Shown piece by piece: positions 29,440-38,153 of a stretch of 64,000 bases of DNA. A program made the position numbers and the translations under genes. The notes under the pieces are model-generated. The model was not told the origin of the DNA. It saw only the letters and a list, made by a program, of their open reading frames with translations, and made no database searches. The stretch is from positions 2,724,501 through 2,788,500 of the forward strand of contig NZ_CP073581.1 in assembly GCF_018200035.1 (NCBI RefSeq). The letters run 5' to 3'. Every line of letters begins with the position of its first letter. Position 1 is the stretch's first letter. The stretch is from Sulfitobacter albidus. GTDB lineage: Bacteria; Pseudomonadota; Alphaproteobacteria; Rhodobacterales; Rhodobacteraceae.

Positions 29440-30399
29440 TTATTCCATCCAACCACGCTCTTTGTAGTACTTGACCGCACCATCGTGCAGAGGCGCGGAC
29501 AGACCGCCGGAGATCATCTCATCTTCGGTCAGGTTCTCGAACGCGGGGTGCAGACGCTTGAAGCGGTCGAAGTTGTCGAAGACTGCCTTGACCACCTGAT
29601 AGACGACTTCATCGTCCACATCGGCGGAGGTCACGAACGTCGCCTTCACACCAAAGGTGTTCACGTCGCTGTCAGTACCTTTGTACATGCCACCGGGGAT
29701 TGTCGCCGCGGCATAGTAGGGGTTGTCGTCGATCAGACCCTGGATCGCATCGCCCTCGACGGGGATCAGCGTCGCGTCGATCGTGCTGACCGCTTCCTGA
29801 ATCGAGCCGTTGGGGTGGCCCACGGTATAGATGATCGCATCAACCTTGTTGTCACCCAATGCGGCGGCCTGCTCGGCCGGCTTGAGCTCGGAAGCGAGGG
29901 CGAAGTCATCCAGTGTCCAGCCCTTTGCGTCCATCACGACTTCCATCGTGGCGCGCTGACCGGAACCGGGGTTGCCGATGTTCACGCGCTTGCCCTTGAG
30001 ATCGTCGAACGACGTGATCCCGGAGTCGGCGCGTGCGATGACATTGAACGGCTCACCGTGCACGGAGAAAACCGCGCGCAGCTTGTCGAACTTGTCCCCC
30101 TCGAACTGCGAGGAGCCGTTGTAGGCGTGGAACTGCCAGTCGGACTGGGCCACGCCCATGTCCATATCGCCGGCCTTAATCGCGTTGATGTTCGCGATGG
30201 AGCCACCTGTCGACGGCGCCGTGACCTTCAGGCCATGCTCGGCGGAGCCGCGGTTCACGAGACGTGCAATCGACTGACCGACGACGAAGTACACGCCCGT
30301 CTGACCACCCGTGCCGATGGTGATGAATTTTTCTTGCGCGGTGGCTGCGGTGCCCGCCACCAATGCGCCGGCAAATGCCAAACCTTTGAGCATCTTCAT
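29440..30399 (-). CDS. TAXI-family TRAP transporter solute-binding protein
   Basis: The 319-residue periplasmic product has a signal peptide (MKMLKGLAFAGALVAGTAAT, cleavage near AQA/TAQ). The TAXI hallmark ITIGTGGQTGVYFVVGQSIA is followed by STGGSIANINAIKAGDMDMG and GKRVNIGNPGSGQRATMEVV. It captures the ligand for the fused permease 133 bases downstream. TAXI ligands known so far are glutamate or other organic acids; the ligand here is not predictable. Ribosome site GGGAGAG precedes the ATG. It is the first gene of the long minus-strand block that continues through the amide/amine genes. Confidence 0.93.
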   Translation of the reverse strand: MKMLKGLAFAGALVAGTAATAQEKFITIGTGGQTGVYFVVGQSIARLVNRGSAEHGLKVTAPSTGGSIANINAIKAGDMDMGVAQSDWQFHAYNGSSQFEGDKFDKLRAVFSVHGEPFNVIARADSGITSFDDLKGKRVNIGNPGSGQRATMEVVMDAKGWTLDDFALASELKPAEQAAALGDNKVDAIIYTVGHPNGSIQEAVSTIDATLIPVEGDAIQGLIDDNPYYAAATIPGGMYKGTDSDVNTFGVKATFVTSADVDDEVVYQVVKAVFDNFDRFKRLHPAFENLTEDEMISGGLSAPLHDGAVKYYKERGWME

Positions 30400-30787
30400 A
30401 TGATATCTCTCCCATTGTTATTGCTGCACCCCGCTCACCGGAGTGCGCCTTTGTCTGCGGAACCTCGGCAGACCCACGCCGATTGGCCGGCGTCTGGCCT
30501 ATGCTGGCCCGCGTTTGGTACCGTAAACGCGCAAGGTGATGCGCTTCGGCGTCAAAACTGAGTTGAGCCTATTCGCCTTTAAGATGATGGGCAAGCGATC
30601 TATCAGATAGGCCTGAATTTCGTTGATACCTCAATTTTCTTTGACTTTTGCACAATATTACAGCGATTTACGCACGCCTTTGAGTTGAATCGCGGAAATG
30701 GCGCCTCATACCGATACGCTTGCCAAGATGGGGAGGAATGCGCTCTACAGGATTTCTAAGTGCGAAAAAGACCAGTCGAGGGATGCC
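30400..30787. other. Divergent intergenic region, TAXI gene / glutamate-synthase-like gene
   Basis: This 388-base stretch between divergent genes holds no credible ORF of its own. The part from 30550 to 30680 is clearly AT-richer and should contain the promoters. It includes a GCCTAT ... ATAGGC inverted repeat (about 30569-30612) and a local CTATCAGATAG palindrome. A TTGACT at about 30648 is a possible -35 element. No terminator is seen. Confidence 0.4.
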
Positions 30788-32413
30788 ATGACAGAGCTAT
30801 CGAATCTCACTCGCTACACCACATTCATCGGGGTGATCGTGCTGTGCCTGCTCAGCCTGATCCTTGTGGCAGTGTGGTCGGCGTGGTTCTGGATTCCCTT
30901 TGCCGCGTTCGGGGCGCTGTCGCTGCTGGGCCTGCACGACGTCCGGCAGGAGCATCATTCGATCCTGCGAAACTACCCTGTGCTGGGCCACATGCGGTTC
31001 CTGTTTGAGGGCATCCGCCCCGAGATCCGCCAGTATCTGATCGAGAACGATCAGGACGAGGAGCCGTTCAGCCGCGATGCACGCAGCCTTGTCTACCAGC
31101 GTGCCAAGGGTCAGGAGGATGCGCGACCCTTCGGCACCCGCATGCGGGTCTACGATGCGGGCTACAGCTGGGTCACCCATTCGGTGCAACCCAAACATAT
31201 CGACAATACCGATTTCCGCATCACCATCGGCAACGACGCCTGCACCCAGCCCTACAGCGCGTCGATCTACAATATCTCAGCGATGAGCTTTGGCTCCCTG
31301 TCGGGCAACGCGATCCTGGCGTTGAACAAGGGGGCAGCCGCGGGTAAATTCGCCCATGACACCGGCGAAGGGTCTGTCAGCCGCTATCACCGCGAAGGCG
31401 GCGGCGATCTGATCTATCAGGTGGCCTCGGGCTATTTCGGCGCGCGGGCCGCCGATGGCAGCTTTGACCCGGAGAAATTTCGCGAAACAGCCGCGCTGCC
31501 CCAGATCAAGATGATCGAACTCAAGCTGTCGCAGGGTGCCAAACCGGGCCACGGCGGCCTGTTGCCCGCCTCAAAGATCAACGAAGAGATTGCCGAGGCG
31601 CGCGGCATCCCAATGGGGCAGGACTGTGTGTCGCCGGCGGCGCATTCCGCATTCTCGACTCCGATTGAAATGATGCAGTTTCTGGCCAGGCTGCGCGAGT
31701 TGTCGGGCGGCAAGCCCGTTGGGTTCAAGCTGTGCATCGGTCACCAGCGCGAATTCATGTGCATGGTCAAGGCCATGATCGAAACGGGGATCGTGCCCGA
31801 TTTTATCGTCGTTGACGGCGCGGAGGGCGGCACCGGGGCCGCACCGCTGGAGTTTTCCAACCACGTCGGCATGCCGATGGTCGAGGGGCTGACATTTGTT
31901 CATAACACTCTGCGCGGCGCGGGCCTGCGCGACCGCATCAAGGTCGGCGCGGCGGGCAAGATCGTATCGGCCTTTGACATCGCGCGGGCGCTGGCGCTGG
32001 GCGCGGATTGGTGCAATTCGGCGCGCGGATTCATGTTTTCGATCGGGTGCATTCAGGCGCAGGCCTGCCACACCAATCACTGCCCTGTGGGCGTGGCGAC
32101 GCAGGATCCGCTGCGCGCCCGCGCGCTGGACCCGGAAAGCAAATCGCAGCGCGTGGCACGGTTTCACCGCGAAACCATGGACGCCCTGGGTGAGATGACG
32201 GGGGCCGCCGGTCTGGACGCGCCCTGTGATTTCCTGCCGCACCACCTGATGCAGCGGCAATCCGATCTGGCGATGGTGCAGGGCAACCGGGCCTTTGCCT
32301 ATCTGCCCGAAGGCTTCTTGCTTGATGACATTGCCGCCGACCATCGCGGCTACAAGGAGAGGTGGGCCCGGGCAAGCCCACAGACCTTCGATCCGCCAGA
32401 GGTAACCTATTGA
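30788..32413 (+). CDS. FMN-binding glutamate synthase family protein, membrane-anchored
   Basis: The 541-residue product has two N-terminal hydrophobic helices (GVIVLCLLSLILVAVWSAWF and the following AAFGALSLLGL), then the FMN-binding glutamate-synthase core. Recognisable are ISAMSFGSLSGNAILALNKG, FAHDTGEGSVSRYHREGGGD and GQDCVSPAAHSAFSTPIEMM. The iron-sulfur segment CIQAQACHTNHCPVGVATQ holds the cysteines of a 3Fe-4S cluster. It lacks the glutamine amidotransferase domain of true GOGAT, so it is an orphan synthase-domain oxidoreductase. I chose 30788 because GAGGG lies just upstream. Its end overlaps the opposite gene by seven bases. Confidence 0.9.
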   Translation: MTELSNLTRYTTFIGVIVLCLLSLILVAVWSAWFWIPFAAFGALSLLGLHDVRQEHHSILRNYPVLGHMRFLFEGIRPEIRQYLIENDQDEEPFSRDARSLVYQRAKGQEDARPFGTRMRVYDAGYSWVTHSVQPKHIDNTDFRITIGNDACTQPYSASIYNISAMSFGSLSGNAILALNKGAAAGKFAHDTGEGSVSRYHREGGGDLIYQVASGYFGARAADGSFDPEKFRETAALPQIKMIELKLSQGAKPGHGGLLPASKINEEIAEARGIPMGQDCVSPAAHSAFSTPIEMMQFLARLRELSGGKPVGFKLCIGHQREFMCMVKAMIETGIVPDFIVVDGAEGGTGAAPLEFSNHVGMPMVEGLTFVHNTLRGAGLRDRIKVGAAGKIVSAFDIARALALGADWCNSARGFMFSIGCIQAQACHTNHCPVGVATQDPLRARALDPESKSQRVARFHRETMDALGEMTGAAGLDAPCDFLPHHLMQRQSDLAMVQGNRAFAYLPEGFLLDDIAADHRGYKERWARASPQTFDPPEVTY

Positions 32414-33234
32414 TCGCAGCCCAGAGCGGCCCACGCGGCCCCCTCTCCGGGCGCGCGGCGCAGCACGCGACCGGCGGCCGCACAGACCCGCACCGCGCTA
32501 CCCGCCTGCGGCATGTCCCGCTCGCGGTCATAGCCGTAGACGCCCGTGCCGAAGACCCGCCACGTTTCTGACGCGACCGGGCCGGAGGCGTAACCTTCCC
32601 AAACCTCAAGATCCACGTCCCCGCCGAACAGCCCGCGCGCCGTCAGAAAGGCCCGCAACCCGGTATCCGTTGGTGTACCGGTGAGCGTCCAGACGTGGTC
32701 GTCAAAATCGCCTTCCGGGATCTGGACGCCCGACGCCGCGCTTTCTCCGATGCGCGGCAGCGGCGCGGCATCCTCCAGCGTGAGCGTCCCGGTGAGCTGC
32801 GCAATACCGCCTCCTTCGATCCGGCGGGTGGCGGTGGTGATGACCTTCGTTCCGCTCCAGAATCCGCTGAAAGCGACCCAATCACCGGCCTTGAAATCAC
32901 TGTTTGACGGCAAATGCACCGGCGTGCCCATGACCCGCGCCTCCCCGTCCGCACTGGCCGAGATTGGTCCCGCAATAGGGTACACCTCCAGCAGGCGCAG
33001 CGCGGTGACGCCCTGCGGCGTCACGCGTGCGCGGATGGCGAGGGTATCGCCCGGCGCGAGCGTTTGATCGGGGCCAAGCGCGCTGATGACGGGCACGCCT
33101 TCGGGACGCAGGACCACCACACCGGCCACCGTCAGCGGATCCAGCCGGTCCACCGCGCCGAAAATACCCACAACAGCCTCATCGGCCAAAGCCGGGGAGA
33201 CGCAGCAGCACAGGGCAAGGACCGTGGATTTCAT
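32407..33234 (-). CDS. Exported protein, DUF5666-like, function unknown
   Basis: The 275-residue product has a short signal peptide (MKSTVLALCCCVSPALA). It is followed by beta-rich repeats built around short barrels (VVGIFGAVDRLDPLTVAGVV, ADGEARVMGTPVHL, AQLTGTLTLEDAAPLPRI) reminiscent of DUF5666 modules. It is predicted to be periplasmic or surface-exposed. The family is uncharacterised. A longer in-frame upstream extension exists, but only the ATG at 33234 gives a signal peptide. It is convergent with the glutamate-synthase-like gene, and its promoter must lie within 33235-33330, close to the gabT terminator. Confidence 0.65.
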   Translation of the reverse strand: MKSTVLALCCCVSPALADEAVVGIFGAVDRLDPLTVAGVVVLRPEGVPVISALGPDQTLAPGDTLAIRARVTPQGVTALRLLEVYPIAGPISASADGEARVMGTPVHLPSNSDFKAGDWVAFSGFWSGTKVITTATRRIEGGGIAQLTGTLTLEDAAPLPRIGESAASGVQIPEGDFDDHVWTLTGTPTDTGLRAFLTARGLFGGDVDLEVWEGYASGPVASETWRVFGTGVYGYDRERDMPQAGSAVRVCAAAGRVLRRAPGEGAAWAALGCDQ

Positions 33235-33273
33235 GGCGCCACTATCCGGCAATGCCCGCCCTGCGAAAAGCAA

Positions 33274-33306
33274 AAAGCGCACGCGAAGGACCCCCGCGTG
33301 CGCTTT
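33274..33306 (-). terminator. Intrinsic terminator of gabT
   Basis: A 12-bp perfect stem (AAAGCGCACGCG and CGCGTGCGCTTT, nine-base loop) is followed on the minus strand by a T-rich tract. It lies 23 bases beyond the gabT stop codon. Confidence 0.88.
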
Positions 33307-33328
33307 ATCTCGTCTCGACGGAGGCGTG

Positions 33329-34714
33329 TTACAGCACACCCTCGGCGTAGGCGGCGGCAAGCGCCTCTTCGAAGATCGCGAGCCCTTCGTCGAGGATCTC
33401 GTCGGAAGCCGTCAGCGGCACCATCACCCGCACGGCGTTGCCCTGCATGCCACAGCTCAGCAGCAGCAGACCACGCTCCTGTGCGTGGGCGATCAGGCGT
33501 TTGACCAGCGCCGTGTCGGGCGTGGCGCTGTCGAAATCGGTGACGAATTCCACGGCAACCATCGCCCCCAGACCGCGAATGTCCCACATGCGGTAGGGCG
33601 CCGCCCGCGCGCCGATCTCGGCAAAGCGTGCCTTGAGCTTGTCGCCCATCGCGGTGGAACGGCCCAACAGGTTTTCGTGCGCAATCGCGTCGATGGCTGC
33701 AAGTGCTGCGGCGCAGGCAACGGGGTTGCCGCCGTAGGTGCCGCCAAGCCCGCCGGGCTCCATCGCGTCCATCACGTCTGAGCGGCCGATCACACCCGCG
33801 AGCGGATAGCCACCGGCCATGGACTTCGCCACGGTGATCAGGTCAGGCTCGACGCCCGAATGCTCGATCGCGAACCACGTGCCGGTGCGGCCAAAGCCTG
33901 CCTGCACTTCGTCGGCAATCAGCAGGATGCCGTGCTGGTCACAGATCTCGCGCAGGGCCACCAGCATTTCGGTCGGGACGGGGATATAGCCACCTTCGCC
34001 CAGAACGGGCTCGATGATGATGGCGGCGACCCGCTCGGGCTGCGCGTCGGTGAGGAACAGATTTTTGAGCCCAGTAAGCGCATCCTCGACGGTGATGCCG
34101 TCGCGCACCGATGGGAAGGGCGCACGGAAGATGTCCGACGGGAAGGGCCCGACGTCTTTCTTGTAGGGAGAGATCTTGCCGGTCATGCCCAGCGTCAGCA
34201 GCGTGCGGCCATGATAGCCTCCGGTAAAGGCGATCACACCGGGGCGACCGGTTGCAGCGCGCGCGATCTTGACCGCGTTCTCGACCGCTTCGGCGCCGGT
34301 GGTCACCAGCAGCGTCTTTTTAGGCGTGTCACCGGGGGCCAGCGCGTTCAGCCGCTCGGCCAGCTCGATGTAGGGCGCGTAGGGGACGACCTGAAAGGAC
34401 GTGTGGGTATACGCATCCTCTTGCGCCTTGGCAGCAGCAATCACCGAGGGGTGACGGTGGCCCGTGTTCAGCACGCCGATCCCGCCGACAAAGTCGATGT
34501 AGCGGTTGCCCTCGACGTCCCACAGCTCGGCGTTTTCGGCGTAGGCGGCATAGACACCCGACGCAGCAGAGGCCACGCCGCGGGGCACAGCCGCATCGCG
34601 GCGCGCGACCAGATCGGCGTTGGTGTATGTCGTTGGTTCGACCGGTGTCACAACAGCGATCTTGGGCTTTTTCTTTGCGCTTTTGCGGGGCGCACGCTTG
34701 GCGGTGTTGGCCAT
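33329..34714 (-). CDS. gabT: 4-aminobutyrate aminotransferase (class III)
   Basis: The 461-residue PLP enzyme transfers the amino group of GABA (or a related omega-amino acid) to 2-oxoglutarate, giving succinate semialdehyde. Motifs are VGGIGVLNTGHRHPSVIAAA, LLVTTGAEAVENAVKIARAA and LLIADEVQAGFGRTGTWFAI; the Schiff-base lysine is Lys297 in TVAKSMAGGYPLAGVIG. An unusual basic N-terminal extension of about 30 residues (KRAPRKSAKKKPK) precedes the normal start region; an AGGAG site supports translation from this ATG. It diverges from an XRE-cupin regulator gene, a common arrangement for putrescine/GABA catabolism. Confidence 0.92.
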   Translation of the reverse strand: MANTAKRAPRKSAKKKPKIAVVTPVEPTTYTNADLVARRDAAVPRGVASAASGVYAAYAENAELWDVEGNRYIDFVGGIGVLNTGHRHPSVIAAAKAQEDAYTHTSFQVVPYAPYIELAERLNALAPGDTPKKTLLVTTGAEAVENAVKIARAATGRPGVIAFTGGYHGRTLLTLGMTGKISPYKKDVGPFPSDIFRAPFPSVRDGITVEDALTGLKNLFLTDAQPERVAAIIIEPVLGEGGYIPVPTEMLVALREICDQHGILLIADEVQAGFGRTGTWFAIEHSGVEPDLITVAKSMAGGYPLAGVIGRSDVMDAMEPGGLGGTYGGNPVACAAALAAIDAIAHENLLGRSTAMGDKLKARFAEIGARAAPYRMWDIRGLGAMVAVEFVTDFDSATPDTALVKRLIAHAQERGLLLLSCGMQGNAVRVMVPLTASDEILDEGLAIFEEALAAAYAEGVL

Positions 34715-34740
34715 GGCCGTCTCCTGATTCTAAAGGAAGG

Positions 34741-34763
34741 AAACGCGGCTTTCAGACGCGTTT
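34741..34763. promoter_or_regulatory. Inverted repeat in the gabT/regulator gap, possible operator
   Basis: Arms AAACGCG and CGCGTTT with a nine-base spacer lie 27 bases upstream of gabT. The AT-rich stretch that follows (34764-34830) is the likely promoter zone for both divergent genes. The neighbouring XRE-cupin protein is the natural candidate to bind here; this is inferred from position only. Confidence 0.4.
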
Positions 34764-34897
34764 AGAAAATCATTCTGCCTGTTTAAATTAATTGTCAATC
34801 GGGATTATTTCGACGCTTGTAATTTTGGCCGACCGGTGGTGATCTGCCGCTCAACGCGGCGTTGCAGACCGCGCAGAAACCTCCGGGGATCCATCAG

Positions 34898-35449
34898 GTG
34901 AACATCGGCCAAAGGCTCAAACACATCCGAACCGAGCGCGGCCTGTCGCAGCGCGAACTTGCGGCGCGCGCGGGGCTGACGAATGGCACGATCTCCTTGA
35001 TCGAGACCGATAAAACCTCTCCCTCCGTCGCCTCACTCAAGAGCCTTCTAGACGCGATTCCCATCTCGATGGCGGAATTTTTCGCCACTCTCGAAGAGGA
35101 TGACAGCCCCAAGGTGTTCTACACCGCAGAGGAGTTTACCGAAGTCGCCCCGGGCGGGCCGGGCGATGTGTCGTTGCGGCAATTGGGCAACGCCCGGGCG
35201 CATCTGTTGCAGGTGCTGCACGAGACCTACCCGCCCGGCGCAGATACTGGGCCCGAACTTCTGTCCCACGAGGGCGAGGAGGCCGGAATCATCACCGAGG
35301 GTGAGATCGAGGTGACGGTGGGTGATGCGGTAAAGATCTTGCAGACCGGCGACGGGTATCTGTTCGACAGTCGCCAGCCGCACCGTTTCCGCAATCTGTC
35401 GGACAAGGTCTGCCGGATCGTCAGTGCGCTCACACCGCCGGTATTCTGA
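34898..35449 (+). CDS. XRE-family transcriptional regulator with cupin sensor domain
   Basis: The 183-residue product has an N-terminal helix-turn-helix (RTERGLSQRELAARAGLTNG, with TISLIETDKTSPSVASLKSL) and a C-terminal cupin barrel (LLSHEGEEAGIITEGEIEVT and YLFDSRQPHRFRNL). The architecture is that of PuuR, repressor of putrescine utilisation, and of other small-molecule-responsive repressors. It is divergent from gabT, which it probably controls. I chose the GTG at 34898, which has GGGGA eight bases before it; the longer frame starting TTG at 34862 is less convincing. Confidence 0.88.
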   Translation: MNIGQRLKHIRTERGLSQRELAARAGLTNGTISLIETDKTSPSVASLKSLLDAIPISMAEFFATLEEDDSPKVFYTAEEFTEVAPGGPGDVSLRQLGNARAHLLQVLHETYPPGADTGPELLSHEGEEAGIITEGEIEVTVGDAVKILQTGDGYLFDSRQPHRFRNLSDKVCRIVSALTPPVF

Positions 35450-35457
35450 CACGAAAA

Positions 35458-35488
35458 AGGCCCCCGCCCATGAATGGTGCGGGGGCCT
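35458..35488. terminator. Terminator between the regulator gene and the small membrane-protein gene
   Basis: The stem AGGCCCCCGC / GCGGGGGCCT closes a loop with a smaller CCAT/ATGG pairing. On the minus strand it is followed directly by TTTTT, so it fits best as terminator of the small minus-strand gene ending at 35508. It may also stop the regulator transcript. Confidence 0.82.
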
Positions 35489-35507
35489 GTGCCTCATGTC
35501 AGTGACG

Positions 35508-35666
35508 TCAGCGGGAAGACGGGCTACGGTCGTCTCGGTCCTTACTGGACCACTTGTTGCTGTCTCGCTCCGATGATCCCGATGACCGTGTTGATGTCAT
35601 CGCAATTACCAGACCTGCCACCAGCGTCAGGATCATGAGGCCGCCAATAAACATTTCATTCGTCAT
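35508..35666 (-). CDS. Small single-pass membrane protein (52 residues)
   Basis: The product has one N-terminal helix (MFIGGLMILTLVAGLVIAM, residues 5-23) followed by a Ser/Asp/Arg-rich polar tail. A strong GGAGG ribosome site precedes the ATG, a stem-loop with T-run follows the stop, and a GGAAC-N17-TGTT element lies 33 bases upstream of the start. The full expression signals support a real gene despite the length. No family is recognised. Its position beside the EcfG/NepR/PhyR locus and its promoter suggest a stress-induced envelope protein. Confidence 0.7.
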   Translation of the reverse strand: MTNEMFIGGLMILTLVAGLVIAMTSTRSSGSSERDSNKWSSKDRDDRSPSSR

Positions 35667-35698
35667 GGTGCCCTCCTTTCCTGAGCGTTCGTGAATAG

Positions 35699-35724
35699 AA
35701 CACCGCCGGAGGCCGCTTCGTTCC
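35699..35724 (-). promoter_or_regulatory. Candidate EcfG-type promoter of the small membrane protein
   Basis: On the minus strand GGAAC (35720-35724) and TGTT (35699-35702) are separated by 17 bases. The -35 matches the alphaproteobacterial EcfG consensus exactly and the -10 differs in one base from CGTT. The predicted transcript would start about 25 bases before the ATG. Confidence 0.5.
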
Positions 35725-35871
35725 CGCGCGAAATGCCGGATATCGTGCGAAATGCTTGAAAACAGGCGATATGTTGCAAAACTGCCTGCAACCCTGCCGG
35801 TATTTTTCTGGAGTCTCAGCGGCTTGGGGATGCCCAAAAATTCGCGTTTTTCTCGCAAAAAATTTAGAAAA

Positions 35872-37593
35872 TCAGTAGTCGTAGGTCTCTTTATCGGCCA
35901 GGGGCACCGGGAAGGACAATCTGAGGGTATAGTCCTCTCCGCCCTCATCAACCTCCAATTCACCATTTAGCTGACGGGCAAAAGCCTGGATAAGGCGCGA
36001 GCCCAGACCGGTGCCACCATCGGGAGGGGTTCCGCCCGAGGTATTGCTGATACTCAGCACGGCGCGCTCGGCCTCGACCTTCTCAAGCGACACTTTGATC
36101 CGCGCACCTTCGGGGGCGCCCTGCGGGACGTGCTTGAGCGCGTTCGTCATTGCCTCGGAGACCAAAAGGGTGAGCGGCGCGGCGTCGTCGGGGCCGATCA
36201 TCACGCTATCGTAAGTCTCGCTCACCTCGACGCCCGAACCCTGTGACAGGCCGACCGCGAGGTTGCGCGCCACGATCTCCTTCAGCAGGACGCTGCCGTC
36301 AACGCGGGTCATTTCATCGCCCTGATAGAGGCTCTTGTGCACGGTGGCGAGGCTCAGAATACGGTCCTGCAATCGCTGCAGAACCAGGCGGTTCGCCTCG
36401 GTGGGGGCCTGTCGGATCTGCATGTTCATGATCGACGAGATCAGCTGGAGGTTATTCTTGACCCGGTGGTGCACCTCCTTGAGCAGAATGTTCTTCTCGC
36501 GCAGGCTGTCTTCAAGCCGTGCCTCGTCACGCATGATGGAATCCGCCATCGACAAAAAGGCGTTCTCCATCGCCAGAATTTCCTGCGGCACATTCTCGGC
36601 CATGGTCTTGCGCGGCAGGGTCCGGTTAAGGGCAAAGTGGCGCATCTGGCGGCCCAACGCACGGATGTGCCGGATCGCGAGCCGGTTCAGCGCCCAAAAC
36701 GCCACCACCAGACTGGCGCCCCACATCACGAAAGGCAGGATCGCCGAGAGCCTGCCGGTAAAGTCCGTCTGCAATAGCGGGGTGTCGGTATCCCAGACCG
36801 TCATTGAAAAGACTTTTTGCGGCACGATAGGTGTGACGGCAAAGACGCGGGGGGCGCCCTGCACGTTACTGCCTTCAAATACCTGCCTCTCGGTCCCCGT
36901 AAGCTGCGCAAGGCTGTAGTTCGCGGGCAGTTCCGCCTGCGACACCTCCGGTTCCTGATGGGTGATCAGAACCTGTCCGCTCGCATTATAGGTGACGATC
37001 GCCCGTGGCTTGTTCGCCAATTCCGAAGACACCATCTCCTTGAGCATCTGCTTGTCGATCGAGATGGTAAGAAAGCCGGTGATCTCACCGTCCTTGCGGA
37101 CCGGGACATTTACCAGAACGACCGCCACATTCGAGACGGGCCCGCGTTCGGAGAAGGTCACTGTCAGCCCATCCTCGGCGACGGCCCTTTCAAAGCCGGG
37201 GGAGCTGGAGAAGTCAAAGCTGCCCTCAAGAGAAGAGCACTGCATGATCCCGTTCATCTCAACAAGACCGACAGTGCGGTACAGCGGATTGTCCTTTTGG
37301 TAGCTGCGCAGGAATTTCGAACACTCTTCCGCGTCAGCGCGCACCAGATCGACGATGGTTGCGAGCGCCTGCGCCGCGCCAATCGCCTCCTGTATGGCAC
37401 CCCGTTCGCCTTGCACGGCCTGTTCGGTCGCGCCGATCAGCGAAAGCTCGGCGGTTGTCTGGCTTTGATCAGCGATTTCGCGATTTTGCATCACGGCAAT
37501 CAGGCCGATCGGCAAAAGCGCGAGCGACAGGAAGAGCAAAACCCGAAACGCCAGGCCACCAAACAGCTTTGTACTCAAAAAGCCGGAGGTCAT
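35872..37593 (-). CDS. Sensor histidine kinase, HisKA_2/HWE type, probable PhyR kinase
   Basis: The 573-residue product has two membrane helices (about residues 13-34 and 285-305) flanking an extracytoplasmic Cache-like sensor domain. A short linker follows, then the dimerisation region LKEVHHRVKNNLQLISSIMN, with His376 the likely phosphoacceptor, and an ATPase domain with the N box LLVSEAMTNALKHV and GTGLGSRLIQAFARQL. Kinases of this type phosphorylate PhyR in the general stress response. It is two bases after ecfG on the same strand, which supports that role. The signal sensed is unknown. Confidence 0.88.
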   Translation of the reverse strand: MTSGFLSTKLFGGLAFRVLLFLSLALLPIGLIAVMQNREIADQSQTTAELSLIGATEQAVQGERGAIQEAIGAAQALATIVDLVRADAEECSKFLRSYQKDNPLYRTVGLVEMNGIMQCSSLEGSFDFSSSPGFERAVAEDGLTVTFSERGPVSNVAVVLVNVPVRKDGEITGFLTISIDKQMLKEMVSSELANKPRAIVTYNASGQVLITHQEPEVSQAELPANYSLAQLTGTERQVFEGSNVQGAPRVFAVTPIVPQKVFSMTVWDTDTPLLQTDFTGRLSAILPFVMWGASLVVAFWALNRLAIRHIRALGRQMRHFALNRTLPRKTMAENVPQEILAMENAFLSMADSIMRDEARLEDSLREKNILLKEVHHRVKNNLQLISSIMNMQIRQAPTEANRLVLQRLQDRILSLATVHKSLYQGDEMTRVDGSVLLKEIVARNLAVGLSQGSGVEVSETYDSVMIGPDDAAPLTLLVSEAMTNALKHVPQGAPEGARIKVSLEKVEAERAVLSISNTSGGTPPDGGTGLGSRLIQAFARQLNGELEVDEGGEDYTLRLSFPVPLADKETYDY

Positions 37594-37595
37594 GA

Positions 37596-38153
37596 TTAGA
37601 AGCTGGAGACTTTCGAGGCAGAGATCACCGACATGGTCGCGTCGTCGGTCATTTCCATCGCTTCATCCTCGCTGAGCCCCATCAGTTCCGCCAGCTGTGC
37701 ACGGGCGCGATTGGTACGGCTTTTGATCGTGCCGACAGCAACGCCGCACATCTCAGCCGCCTCTTCGTAGCTGAAACCGGATGCACCGATCAGCAACAAT
37801 GCCTCTCGTTGCTCGTCCTTCAGCTTGGCCAGCGCCCTGCGGAAATCCTGCATTTGCAGGTGACCATCATGCGCCGGTTTCTCCGCCAGATTATCGGTGA
37901 ACACCCCGTCAACATCCGCAACTTCGCGGTTGGTTTTGCGACGCGACGAATAGTAGGTATTGCGCAGGATCGTGAACAACCACGCCCGCATGTTTGTGCC
38001 GACTTCAAATTTTTCGATATTTGTCCATGCTTTGACCAGCGTATCCTGCACCATGTCGTCGGCGACAGAGCCGTTTCGGGTCAATGATATTGCAAACGCC
38101 CGCATTGCGGGCAGGTGTTCGACGAGTTCGTCGCGCGGATCCCCGGCGCTCAT
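37596..38153 (-). CDS. ecfG: General stress response ECF sigma factor EcfG
   Basis: The 185-residue ECF (ECF15-type) sigma factor has region 2 (AFAISLTRNGSVADDMVQDT, then MRAWLFTILRNTYYSSRRK) and region 4 (LLIGASGFSYEEAAEMCGVA, VGTIKSRTNRARAQL). Free EcfG directs RNA polymerase to GGAAC-N17-CGTT promoters. In unstressed cells it is held by NepR, whose gene overlaps it by ATGA just upstream. A polar tail rich in Met, Asp and Ser follows region 4. The order nepR-ecfG-kinase, opposite phyR, is the classic arrangement. Confidence 0.95.
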   Translation of the reverse strand: MSAGDPRDELVEHLPAMRAFAISLTRNGSVADDMVQDTLVKAWTNIEKFEVGTNMRAWLFTILRNTYYSSRRKTNREVADVDGVFTDNLAEKPAHDGHLQMQDFRRALAKLKDEQREALLLIGASGFSYEEAAEMCGVAVGTIKSRTNRARAQLAELMGLSEDEAMEMTDDATMSVISASKVSSF

